The notes beneath the pieces are model-generated. The model did not search any database and had not been told where the DNA came from. It saw only the letters and a program-made list of their open reading frames with translations. A program made the translations under genes and the position numbers. Source: Anaeramoeba flamelloides (taxonomy: Eukaryota > Metamonada > Anaeramoebidae). Taken from it: 64,000 nt of DNA. Below are positions 12,243-23,839 of this stretch, piece by piece. Within the stretch, counting starts at the first letter, position 1. Every line of letters begins with the position of its first letter. The stretch is from assembly GCA_027625915.1 (NCBI GenBank), contig JANTQA010000023.1:4836001-4900000 (forward strand). Direction: 5' to 3'.

Positions 12243-13566
12243 CTTGGGGTTGTTTGGAAAAGGAATTTGAAAAAAAATAAATCATTTTTTCAATTTTTTA
12301 AGGTTCATAATTGTTTTTACAATATCAACATGCTCCTTAGAAGATGAATTTTATTAAAGTGGTAATATCCCATTAAGTTGTCAAGATCAAATCATGTTTG
12401 TTGGATAACAAAATAATCAACTTTTTTACAGGTATTTGAATTATTAAAGGAACAAATTTTTACTTCCTTTTCCAGATTTTTTTTTGTAAATAGAGTTCTC
12501 AAAGAAGTCAGCTGGAGTTTAAAAACTCGAGATAAAAAGGGAAATTGAAGAGGAAGTGAAAATTAACACTTATTTATTATTCTAAAACCAGAAAAAAAAA
12601 AAACAAAAAAAGAATTCAATAGAGAATCAAAGTTCCCAATTCTAAAAGCTAGAATAATGATAGAACAGAATTTTACAGGCAATTAAAATCATTTAAATTT
12701 AAATTAGGACTATTAGTAATTGTTTTTGAAAGCTGAATAAAAATAATTTGAAATATAGATTTTTTGACAAATTGTATCATTTAAATTAATTTTAAAAAAA
12801 AAAAAAAATAATATTGTAGAGCCGACTGGTGTATTTTTAAATAATTTCTTTTTGTTTGATTGTAAAAATAATAACACTTTATTGTACAGCATTCATATAA
12901 AATAAGAATAAGAATTAATTAAAGTGCACAAATAAATTAATTAAAAAAAAAAGAATAAAATATGAATTTTAAAAATAAATAGTATAGGAATTGGGAGTGG
13001 GGGTGGAGGATGTTAAAACATAAGAAAAGCAAATAAATAAATTTTTCCTAAATTCTAATTAAATGATTGATATTTGATCATTAGAATGTAAAACTTTGAG
13101 ATTTAACAAAAAAAAAAAAATGAAATATTTATTATTATTATCATAGAAGAATAGTTGACTTAATTATCATAAAAAAAAATGATCTTTAAAAAATATTTCA
13201 GTACCATGAAAATCAATATTTTTGGAAAAATCTAAAATAAAAACTTTTTTAAAAACTTTTTTGTTTTCACGAACCTTCAAATAATAAAATATATCCAAAT
13301 TAAATAAAAAAAAAAAAAAAAAAAAAAAAAGAATTTTGTGTGTTTGATAATAATTTTATTATATTAAGTAAAAAAAATAAAAAAAAAAATCTAAAATTTT
13401 TAAATAAATAATATAATAATCAACAAGATTGAACAAAAACAAAATTAAAATTAAAATAAATAAATATTTTTTTTTTTTTTCAAAAAAAGTCAAATAAAAA
13501 TAAAACGAATAAAAAAAAAATAAAAAAAGAAATTAGTTGTAAGATAATTAGGATGATAAAAATATT
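12243..13566. other. Intergenic region between membrane-protein gene and dynamin 3' end
   Basis: Holds one small inverted-repeat element (12425-12590). Otherwise it is very AT-rich with A runs, including one of more than 20 bases at 13308-13330. No gene is seen. Confidence 0.6.
12425..12590. repeat. Small inverted-repeat element, also at 20565-20735
   Basis: The left part reads TTTTTACAGGTAxTxGAATT then AAATTTTTACTTCxTTTTC. The right part carries the reverse complement (GGAAATTGAAGAGGAAGTGA). The same arrangement occurs at 20565-20735. About 165 bp, no ORF, MITE-like. Confidence 0.6.
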
Positions 13567-14136
13567 TTAAAATTTAACTGTTTTAAATTTTTTAACGTCT
13601 TTCATTATTTCTTGGGCTTCTCTTAACAATAAAACAGTTCTCTTTAAACGTTGTCTTTTTTCCTTGATACCTGGATCTTCACTCATAATATCATCTAGCA
13701 ACTCCTCGTCATAAATTTTAACCATCAAGCTACTTTCCAATTCTCTTTTGACTGGGTTTACCATTGAAAACATGATTGCCTTCGGAACTGAATCGAATAA
13801 GGTAATTTTCGCTGTTCTGAAATAACTAGTAACAACTTCTCTAATTAGCCAGATATCTTTATTTATTTTCTTTCCACCACCTCTACCGCCTTGGGCTGCT
13901 CTTTTAATGAAATTAACCCAATTTTTTAAGGACTCTTCATCGTCTGCAAATAATTCAAGCATTGGGCGGTTATGGAGAATTGATCTTCCGGAAGGATGTC
14001 TAATACGGAAATAGCATTTATTATTTAATGAAGTCAAGGGATTTTTTTTCTTTCCAAAGATTCCTCGTTTTTGTTTCTGGTTGATTGGTGGTACTTTGGT
14101 GCCAACTTCTCTCTTTTGGTCTGGATATACTTGCTG

Positions 14137-14184
<48 letters not shown>

Positions 14185-17100
14185 GTTGTTGTTGTTGTTA
14201 TTATTATTGTTATTGTTGTTATTTTGTTGATTTTGATTTTGGTTTGGATTATTTGAACCAAAATTTTGATTAAGTGCCTTTTTAATATCTTCCCAAGTTT
14301 CAATTATACAGCCTTCCAATGGGATAACACCCAGTGCTGTTGTGCTATTTGGCCCAGAGTAATAAAACAATGTTCTGGCCTTAAGTACAAACCATCTCTG
14401 CTGCCATTTTTTTGATTTTCCACCCTTTTTAGTTAGCCAAGATTCGAACAATTCACCAGTTTTATCTTCAGTATATTTTCTAATATGCAAATTTGGATGA
14501 TCAAAATTTATATATGCTAATTCCATATTCACTAATTTTGTGACTAAATCTAATGTTGGCTCTCTTAAGCTGGAAACCAAATTTGTAGCAATATCTAAAA
14601 TTCTTTCCTTCAACATTGGGAACATTTCAAATTGCTCAACTTTATTTGCAGTTGCTGTAATGATTTCGATCAATTCCTTTTCAACATTCAAGACACATTG
14701 TCTACATGGCTCCATTAATTTTGTAACGCCGACCCTAATTGCCCAATGGAATGCCTTTTCTGGAACTCCCAATCTTGAAATAGCACCTTCTGCATTTTGA
14801 ATATAAATTTTGATCTTTTCATCAGTCAAATCGTCCTCAAGTTTTAGTTTTTTGACATCGCCTGGTAAACTGAAAATAAAGTGTGCTCGAATTCTTGCAC
14901 CCCCAACAATTCTTGTTGCAAAGCTTTGATCTTTAATATCATCTACATCTGATGATGTACCATCAATTAAATTTTTAAATTCCTGTGAAAAGCCTGAAAG
15001 TGAGCTAAATGCAACCTATTAAATGTTTTTTTTTTTTTTTTTTGGTGTTTATTTGATAATAATATTTGTTTTAAATGAATTAAATAAATCAAGGAAAATG
15101 GCGAATGTTCATATATTAAACTAGTTTCGTATTATAGAAAAAGTGGTTGCCTTTAAATAATAACAATTTTTAAATTAAAATTTAAGGTTTTGTAAAAAAT
15201 AATTTATTTAATAATCATATCTCTTAATTAATTTTTTGTTTTTTAAATAATAAAAAAAAAAAAAATCTGATAAAAACTATTAATAAACATGTTTTGGAAA
15301 AGAATTTGGTTTTTGAGACAAAAAGATTGATCATAATATTAGAGTCATTTTCAAAAAATTTAAAACCAAAGTATTTCAAAAGTATTGAAACCAAGACTTT
15401 TGTAACAAATAGAACAGTTTAGTGATGAATTATTAATCCTTTTTGTTTTTCATTTTTGAATTTGTCTATATTAATATATATATATATATAAGTGCTAAAT
15501 CCGAAAAAGAATCGTAAATTTATTTTAAAATTTCTTTATTAAACTTAATTTCAATGTTACTATTTAATATATAAAATCATCTTTAATCATTAATTGATTC
15601 TTTATAATAATTCAATTTGTTTATTTACCAGGTATTTCCTTGAATAAAAGATATCCAAAGTTTCAGATCACAATTTTATATGATAATTTTTCAGGTGTAA
15701 AAATTGGTGGTTTTTTTTTTTCATTTTAATTGTAAAAAAATTTTTGAAAAAGAGGTTTAATCTTGATAAATTTTCAACTAGAAGAAAAAACTTCTAATAA
15801 TATTCTATTGTTTAAAAAATCGCTTGAATCCTTAAAAGTCATTTTAAAAAAGTGTCAATCAAAAAGTTTTTAATAAAGTTTTGGAAATAAGTTATTTGTA
15901 GTTTGTACTCTATTAAATCGAGATATATTAAAAAATTGTTGTCTCACACCTTTTTAAAATAACTTTAGAATATGTCCCATTTTTTATTGAATTTAGTGAA
16001 ACCCTATTTTTGTACAAAAAAAAGTGTATATTTTTTTTTCATTTTTTGGAAATATTTTAATGAACCAAAATATTTTAAAATACAAAAAATAGTCACGGGT
16101 ACTATCAGTTGTGATATTCCTCGTAACTTTAAATTGCAAATTAACGAATAGAAATACTTTCAAAGAGATTTTTTGATTGAAAATATAAATAAAATAATTC
16201 CCCACTTTTTTGGAAATACGTTATATTCATTTTTAATATCAATTGAAATTTTATTATTTCTCGATTAAAATTATAGTTTATTTTTTGCTCATAAAATAAG
16301 AATTAAATATAAAAATAAAAAATAATTTTCTTTTTAAAAAAGTTATTTAAAAGTAATATTATGTCACTTTTCTTTGATTTAACTTTTAAATTTATTGTTT
16401 ATTCAAATTATTTTTTTAATAAAAATATTAATTAAATTAAATTCAAATTTTATAAAATCTATTTTTTTTTGATTTTTCAGTAAAAATTATTCATAAAAAT
16501 TAATTTTTTTTAAAAAATTAAAAAATGATAAAAAAATTTAAAAAATAGCAAACTAATAAAATAAATTTAAGATTTGAAAATAATTTAGATATTTGTTGCT
16601 CAATAATGAATGAATTTGTTTCGTTTATCATCAATAAAATAACAACAGTGCATGTATTTTTTGTAAATTTTTTAGTATTTTTCTTTTTTCGTTTTCTAAT
16701 CCTTTTTTTAATAAAAAAATTAATTTAAAACAAATATGAATTCTAATTTAAATTTCAGATCTTGTATTCTTTATTGAGTTTTCCAATTTTAAAACAATTC
16801 AAATTTCAAAATTTCTCTTTGATTTACTCTTTATTAACCGCTTCTTTCTCGAAAACAACTTTATTGTCTTTGTGTTGTTCAAAAAAATAATATTATTTAA
16901 TATAAAGTGAAGAAAAGAAAAAACAATGGGCATGTTGATGTAATGAATAAAACAATTTGAAAATTAAGTTAAAAAAAATAAATTCTATTTTCATATTATT
17001 ATTTTGATGAATAAAAATTATATTTCAAAAATGACGATGTCCATATTTCTTTTTCTTGAATTTCTTTTTTCAATTTATTTTTGTATTTTGTCCAATATTT

Positions 17101-19810
17101 TTTTTTTTCCATATAACTATTAATTATTGTTAAATTTTGAGTTAAATGGTGATTTCTTGTGTTTGCGAAGGTTTTCCAATCCGCCATCTTCTTGTGAAAA
17201 TGGTCGTTTTAAATTTATTTGTAAGAAATATTGTTTTTAAGAAAAATTCGTTTGATTATTTTTATTGAACTAATAACATCTTTATCTAATTGAAAATTCT
17301 ATATTATTTGTTTTTTTTTCCTTCCAAAGATAAAATTTTGAAAAAATGATTATTACCATTCCTTAAAAAAAAAAAACAAACAATCAAATGGAAAGAAATT
17401 GTCAAATCGATTTTAATTGTAAAATAGTAGCAAAAAGAAAAATATTTAAAATATTATTCTTCTTATTTTTCACGAATCATTAAAGATATCAGAAATTGGA
17501 ATTACCAAACTGGAATAATACTCATTGTTAAACTCTTAAAGTCAATTCCACTTGAATAGGAAAATCTGAAATACAAAAATTCAAAAAAAAAGTCGCTTTT
17601 ACAAAGGTTTTTAATTAAAATTTTGAAGTTATTGATATTCTTAAATTTTGGTTTTATGTGTTGTTTTAAATTCTATTTTAATTCAAATAATCAGTCTGGT
17701 TTTTAGATTTGGTTTTTGTTTTATAATGGAGAGGAAAATAAGTAAAATAATATTTGAAATCAGGAACTTTTACTACTATTTTACAATTAAAATCGATTTG
17801 ATAATTTTTTTCCTATTTGGTCAATTTTTTTCCTGAATGATTAAAAAAGTATATTTCTTCAATCACAGAAATCACAGAAACCACAGAAATCACAGAAATC
17901 ACAGAAACCACAAAAATGAGTTTCACTCAAAATTTAAATTAAAGCAAGAGTAATAAATAGATGCTTTCTAAAAAGTCCAAGACTTTAACGTAACTTACTT
18001 CTATCGTTTCTATGATTTTTGTGATTGTGAAGATATTACGATTATTTTCCAATTAAAAAATGAAAATTTTTCGTTCACATTCCAAAATATTTTTCTAGTT
18101 TATAAGTTGAAAGAAAACCCAAATATCTTTACAATATCGTTTAGAAATGATATTTTTAGGTAATAAAGTAAATTTCCTTAGTTAAACTCTAATACAAAAT
18201 TTTTCCTCAGCTAATTTGATTGTAATAGTTATAATTAATATTCATTTTGGAACTTGAAATAAAAATTTTCAGATATTAATTGGAAAATAACAGTATAAAA
18301 AAATAGTTGGAACCAAAAGTAAAAAATTTGTGATCTTTGATAATTTTCATTAATAGAGTCAAATTTGAGACTTGACGTAAAACTTTGAATTGTATATTTC
18401 CAAAAGTCAAAAAAAAAAAACAAAAAAAAACAATTTATTTTATTGGGCACAGATCCCTTAAAATAACTTGTTATAATTTTAAAAATTCATTTTACAAGGC
18501 TTCGTTGTTGCTTTAAAATCAGAAACTGGCTTGTTTCGAACTAAATTCAATAAAAAATAAAAAGCAAAAAAAAAAAAAAAAAAAAACAATTTTAACAACA
18601 AAATGCAAAAACTTACTTGCTTTCTTTGAAGATCGTCGTCATCAACACCTAATTTCTGTAGTTCCTTTTGAGCGGATTCTAGTTCCTTTGTGGCACTTTT
18701 ATTAATTTGTGGTAAACATTTTTGGATATGGTTAATAAGTTTGTTGTTTAAAACCTTTGCCAAATATTTTGCGCCCATAATGTGTGACATGTGCATATAC
18801 TTTGGATGATTTTTGAAAAACTGTTGTTCGGCACTTAAAGCGGATTTGACGTCCTTATTGTTTTGAAGATCCTTTTGCGATCTATTGACAACACCAATAA
18901 ATTTTAAATCCATTAGCCGTCCTTCCAAAATTTCGACGGCATCTGTGCCTTCGTCCATAAGATCCAACTTTGTCAAGACGCCGACCGTTCTTTGCCTTTT
19001 GGGGTCCACTTGCTTGGCCAATTTCAAAGAATCGGAATTTGCCAAATCTGTATTTCCAGGGGTGACAGCCAAGATGATACAATTTGGCCTGCTGATGTAA
19101 TTCAAGACCATATCGTTGATTTGCTTTTCGATATCCTCTGGCTGATCACCAACAGCAATCTTTGTGACACCGGGTAAATCGATCATTGTCAAGTTGACAA
19201 CCTTTGGCGAGTACAGTTTCAAATTAATTGGAATTGGACTTAGCCCCTTATTTTGGCCTGTGATACGATCTGTGTCCTTGACGATTTCTGCTTCAATTTC
19301 CTTGTAGTCAAAATACTTTTTTTCACCTTTGTGCAAGAATTGCCCGTATTCGTCCTGGATTGATGTGTCTCGGATTAATTGGAGCACCAGTGGCCTTCTT
19401 GTTACAATACCACTTCCTCTGGGCAAAAAGTCTCTTCCGACAACAGACTCCAGGACAGACGATTTACCAGACGACTGGCAACCGACTACAGCTATTTGCG
19501 GTAAATCCAAATTGGCCATCCCAACCTTTGTAAATGCATCTTGCAATTTGTTGACAATTGTAATCAATTTCTCCCCTTCCTTTGTTGTGGTAAAGGACTC
19601 CTCAGCGCCAGAGCCACTTTCTTCAGAGCCAGACTCAGACTCGGATCCTGTTTCATACTCGGACGATCCTGTTTCTTCTTCTTCATCGCTTCCTGATTCT
19701 TCTTCTCCACTTCCAGATTCTTCTTCTTCGCTGCTAGTTGTTTCTTCCTCTTCCTCCTCCTCGCTTGTTACTTCTAAACTTATCTCTTTTGATTCTTCTT
19801 CAGAGCTCAT
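13567..19810 (-). CDS. Dynamin GTPase with acidic N-terminal head and poly-Asn in PH domain (2 exons)
   Basis: Membrane-scission GTPase. Exon 1 is 19810-18617 (398 codons) and exon 2 is 15015-13567, phase 0, 880 aa in total. The order is canonical dynamin: GTPase domain with P-loop GCQSSGKS (110-117), DLPG (211-214) and TKLD; stalk; PH domain starting at about 585 ([20 protein letters not shown]); GED at about 785-875 ([20 protein letters not shown]). The splice runs from QRKQ into [19 protein letters not shown], continuous with the family stalk. Donor is GTAAGT, acceptor AATAG. Two oddities: residues 1-75 are almost only Glu/Ser/Asp/Gly, and a run of about 30 Asn interrupts the PH domain near 660-690. 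There is no Pro-rich tail. All GTPase motifs are intact, so it looks functional. Confidence 0.93.
14142..14225 (-). repeat. AAT/AAC trinucleotide tract coding for poly-Asn
   Basis: On the + strand this is an (ATT)n run turning into (GTT)n and mixed units, in frame with the dynamin PH domain. Mixed AAT and AAC codons interrupt the perfect repeat, which should slow slippage. Confidence 0.9.
15016..18616 (-). other. 3.6 kb intron of the dynamin gene
   Basis: Donor GTAAGT at 18616, acceptor AATAG at 15016. AT-rich throughout, with an AT dinucleotide run near 15475, a 9 bp tandem repeat at 17860-17914 and homopolymers. No transposon family shared with other parts of the window was recognised. A 62-codon open frame at 16999-17187 on the sense strand is not supported as a gene. 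Confidence 0.8.
17860..17914. repeat. 9 bp tandem repeat (ATCACAGAA), about six units
   Basis: Units alternate between ATCACAGAA and ACCACAGAA within the dynamin intron. The three-unit pattern repeats twice, suggesting duplication of a 27 bp block. Confidence 0.85.
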
Positions 19811-20564
19811 TGGGATTTAGAACAGTTTTTTTAATTATAAGATTTGTAATTTATTCAACGAAAAGCAAAAAAATAAATGTAACTCAAATCTTCACTTTTT
19901 TTCCCGAGTAACTTTACTTTGGAAGAAATTGTTGAAAATACGAGCGTTCTTGATTTACTCATTCTTGAGGTTTGTTGATAATAATCCAAAGTTTTTGATT
20001 TTCGATAAATGATTAGCAAGAAGTATTCAATACCCAAAAAATTAACGAATTTCAGCACAGATGGATTAAATTCAATTTTCAACTTCTTGTAAGTATATTT
20101 ACTTTTTGAGATGAAGATATTTTACTTTTTATTTTGTGTATTTTTGTGTGAAAAATCTTTCTAATAATATATTTTTTTAACTCAAATTTCCGTAAAAAAG
20201 TATCCCGGATCCTCTTTTTTTCATGTCAAAGCTTATGTGTATTTTGTTTTATTTCCAAAAAAGATCTTTTTTCTCTTTTTTTTCTCCCTATCAATCAAGA
20301 AGAGAATTTTAGACGTATTGTCAAATTTACAAAATAGATTAGTTTTTTTTTTCAATGCAATCTGAAAAAGAAGTATTTTTCAAAAAGCATTTGGTTCTTT
20401 TTTTTCCCAAAGTAATTTCCATTAGAAAAAATTCAATTTTTATCCACAAATCAAAGAAGCAAGATCTGCTTTTGTTGAAAAAGAGTTTTGTTTTTATTGG
20501 CTTGTGTTGATCTCAGTTTCTTTGGTGTTTTACCAAAAAAATTTTCGAAGAAATGTACTAAAAT

Positions 20565-20735
20565 TTTTTACAGGTAATCGAATTTTAAATAGGAAAAATT
20601 TTTACTTCATTTTCAATTTTTTTCTTTTTCTAACAAAGCCAAAAATAACAACTTATTTCTTTGGGAGACTCGATTGATAAAAAAGGAAATTGAAAACAAA
20701 ATGAAAATTTTTTCACATGTATAATTCAAATAATA
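20565..20735. repeat. Small inverted-repeat element, second copy
   Basis: Matches 12425-12590. TTTACAGGTAATCGAATTTT and ATTTTTACTTCATTTTCAA open the unit, and GAAAACAAAATGAAAATTTT closes it as the reverse complement. Confidence 0.6.
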
Positions 20736-20898
20736 GTATTATTTTGTCAGTAAAGAAGACCATTTCTTGGTAAAAGAAAATTCAAATTACAGGTGATTCA
20801 TATTCACAACCATCTAATAATAAAAAATTTGTTTACAAAGTTGTATTTTTGATAGATACCTTGAATTCTTTTTATTTTTCTCAAAATTATTTCCGATA

Positions 20899-21209
20899 CA
20901 GTCCTATGCCATTTTAAGACACAAGAAAAATCAAGAAATAAGGCACAAAATTTTGTTCACTTTAAGGCACAAATTTTTTGATTTAAGGCACTTTCCCAAT
21001 TTCAAGATATAATTTCACCGAATAATTACAGAGTTATTTTGAGTATTTTCTTCAATATATCTAAATATAGAATATTACATTATGAGTAATCTTGGAAATT
21101 ACACAGAAAAATTGTGCCTTATTTTGACCACTTTGATTTTGTGCCTTAATGGGATTTTTTTGTGTCTTATTTCTTGATTTTTCCTGTGTCTTAAAATGGC
21201 ACAGGACTG
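20899..21209. mobile_element. TA-flanked fold-back MITE (Tc1/mariner-like), 311 bp
   Basis: Near-perfect terminal inverted repeats start CAGTCCTATGCCATTTTAAG and continue through ACACA, a run homologous to GAAAAATCAAGAAATAAGGC and ACAAAA. TA stands immediately outside each end, as expected for a Tc1/mariner target duplication. No transposase is present. A related 195 bp element is at 57994-58188. Confidence 0.85.
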
Positions 21210-22289
21210 TATTATTTTGCTTGTTATATTTATTTTTAGACCCAATGGCAATTCAAAATGATAGGAATACTTAATAATTGGAAACAGAAAAATAGCTGGT
21301 ATTTTTCAGAACACACTTGGTTTATAATAAAAATAACAATCCTCAATTCATAATTTTTAAAATTACAATAAAAAACTAAATTTAAATTTGATAAACTTCT
21401 CAAACTCATTCTCATCTTGATAAAATAAATTCTGAATCCATTAAAAACTAATATAAAAATAAAACAAAGAAATAAGCTGGCTATTATTTAAACCGAACAC
21501 ATTTTCTCTTTTTTTTTTCTCTAGAGGTTTATTTATTAAAAATTTCACAATTATAACAACAATTAGAATTCTAAAATAAATTGCCGAATTATAATCTATT
21601 TCTTATTAGACAACAATGAAAAGAATATAATTTTATACATCATCTTTTATTCATAATTATGATTTTTATTTATTATTTTTTTTATTATTATTTTTTAACA
21701 ACTTGATAAACTGAAGAAATCTAATTTAATTTTTTTTTTTTTTTTTTAATAAACCAAAAAACAATTTTAGCATATCTAAATAAAATTGAATTAGAATTAG
21801 ATTTATATTTATATTTTTTTATTTGTTTTAAAACATAAAATCAAGACCAAATACCATTTTGATTATTGGAATTAAAATAGAATTCAAAACATCCAATTAA
21901 ACCAAAATTTCAACCATATTTAATTTTCTAAAGTTTGAATTTTAATTACAGTCCTTCATAAAAGTGATTTTTTTTTTGGAATTTTTTGTTACTATGATTT
22001 TTCCATTCATGTTAAATTAACTACAATATTCTAACATTTGATGATAATCCTAGCTTGGGAAATTTCGGTTTCATATATCCTTTTTGTATAGTGAATAAAA
22101 AGAAAAAAAAAATTAGTAAAATTTTCCTTTTTACTATCGTTTCAGAATAAGAGCATTGGTAACAATGCCTGTGATGAAACCACCCTTAAATTTTTTTTTA
22201 ATTGCCAATATTAGTAAAAATACTAAATAATTTCTTTTTTTTAAAATCAAATCCTTTTTACCAATATCTATTTTTTATATGAACTATGT

Positions 22290-22870
22290 AATAAACCCAC
22301 CCAAAGTTCATTAAAGTCATGTATATATATATAGATAAACCCCTTTTCAGTCAAAGGGGTGGGTTTTATTGAAAAAAAAAAAAATAGAACATATTCCATG
22401 AGTTTAATTCATTATTCTTCCTTCATTCCAATTTTAATTTTTAGATCAAAAACTTTTTTTCTCATTTTTTAAAATTGTTTTTTTCCTTGCTAAAAGTGTT
22501 TTTTTTTATTAATTTTTTTTAAAAATTAAATCTGAAAAAAAAAAGTTTGAAACTCAAATTAACCTTAAAAAAAGTGATGTATTGCATATTCTTTTAAAAT
22601 TAATACATTTAAAAGTAAAAATTCTTATTGTCAACAAATTTTTAATTTTACAAATAAATGAAGAATTTTTGCAAGAAACTTTCCAATAAAAGGGGCACAA
22701 AAAATTTTTTAATATTTTTTTATATGAGATTTATGGTTTATTCAGGCTTTTCTTTCATGATTATTGACTCTAACCCGAAGTTTATTATTTATCGTATTTT
22801 TAAACAATCTAAGTTTGGCTGATTCTTAAAAATAAAGTGAGTATTCATTTTTTGAAGGCACCTTTGGGTG
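22290..22870 (+). repeat. Dispersed repeat of about 600 bp, inverted copy at 62545-63110
   Basis: Both copies share TTTTTCAGTCAAAGGGG, GAGTTTAATTCATTATTCTT, CCGAAGTTTATTATTT and CACCTTTGGGTGAAATGG in the same order when one is reverse-complemented. No protein or clear termini were found. An AT-rich centre has drifted. Confidence 0.7.
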
Positions 22871-23839
22871 AAATGGCTTTTAGAATACGCATATAATTAT
22901 TTTATCAACAAAAGTATATATACATATTTTGAAAAAGAAATAGCGTTTTATTGAGGTTTATATGAATTTGGAAAATGATAATTGTTATTCTTGTTAATTG
23001 ATTTATTGAATAGTGTTTTGAAGACGTTTAATTTAATTAATCATCATTCTAAGAAGTGTAATGTTCTATAATTTTTCAAAGTTTGATTCTTAAAAAAAGG
23101 GAATTGATTTTAATTATTTGTAATTACACAACAATTTTATGAAGTTTCATAATTAAAAATCTCTTAATCGAATTATTTTAGGGTGTGAGATTTTTTTCCA
23201 GTATTATAAAACCAATTTTTAAAAAGTTTTTCCTGGATAGTGTTTTTTTTTTAAATCTGTATTTTGTTCAAAAATCTTTACTTGCTCCAAATCTAATATT
23301 TACCTTAAAAATATTTGAAAATCATCAATCCTCTTCTACAGTTTTGTTCCACCAAATTTTCAAGTCTGATTTAGTTTGGAGTATATGTATAAATATACAT
23401 GTATATAATCTTGAAGTGAAATAAAAACAAAATCAATTGAAATTTTGCTTTCAATTTTTTCGATAATTCCAAAAAAATTTTTTATCAATAGAAATTTTAA
23501 ATAAAAATCCCCAATCATCCCAAATTTATAATATTTTGAATTTCCATAATAGAAAGTAAACAATTAAAAAGTTAATATTGGTTTGTCTTGAATAATCTAT
23601 TGAATTTCAATTATTTTTGAATTTGAAATTTGCATTTGCTCATATATATTAATGTCCCCAAATCTTCTCCAAGTTTATAGTCTCCTTAAAATTTATATTT
23701 TTTAAGGACTTTAAATTCTCAAAGTGCAGAATATTTGTAAGAAAATTAAGGAACACAACATGATGGTGAATATATTTGAAAAGATTTTATTCTCTCAAAA
23801 CATTTTTCATTTTTTTTTTTTTCTCAAATTTTAATTTCC

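Larger units (their letters stand above)
19811..23839. other. 4.0 kb region between divergent dynamin and TRIM-like genes
   Basis: Should contain both promoters. It holds an inverted-repeat element (20565-20735), a TA-flanked fold-back element (20899-21209) and a copy of a 600 bp dispersed repeat (22290-22870). The rest is AT-rich. A 75-codon frame at 19855-20082 upstream of dynamin is probably leader sequence. Confidence 0.55.

Noticed and set aside
16999-17187. 62-codon frame [14 protein letters not shown] inside the dynamin intron
   Set aside because: Sense-strand, AT-rich and Lys/Tyr-rich with no family features; insufficient for a nested gene.
18885-19820. Several + strand frames over dynamin exon 1, one Ser/Asp-rich of 163 codons
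   Set aside because: Antisense of the GTPase domain and acidic head.
19855-20082. 75-codon frame upstream of dynamin
   Set aside because: Adjacent to the dynamin start with no protein features; more likely 5' leader or promoter.
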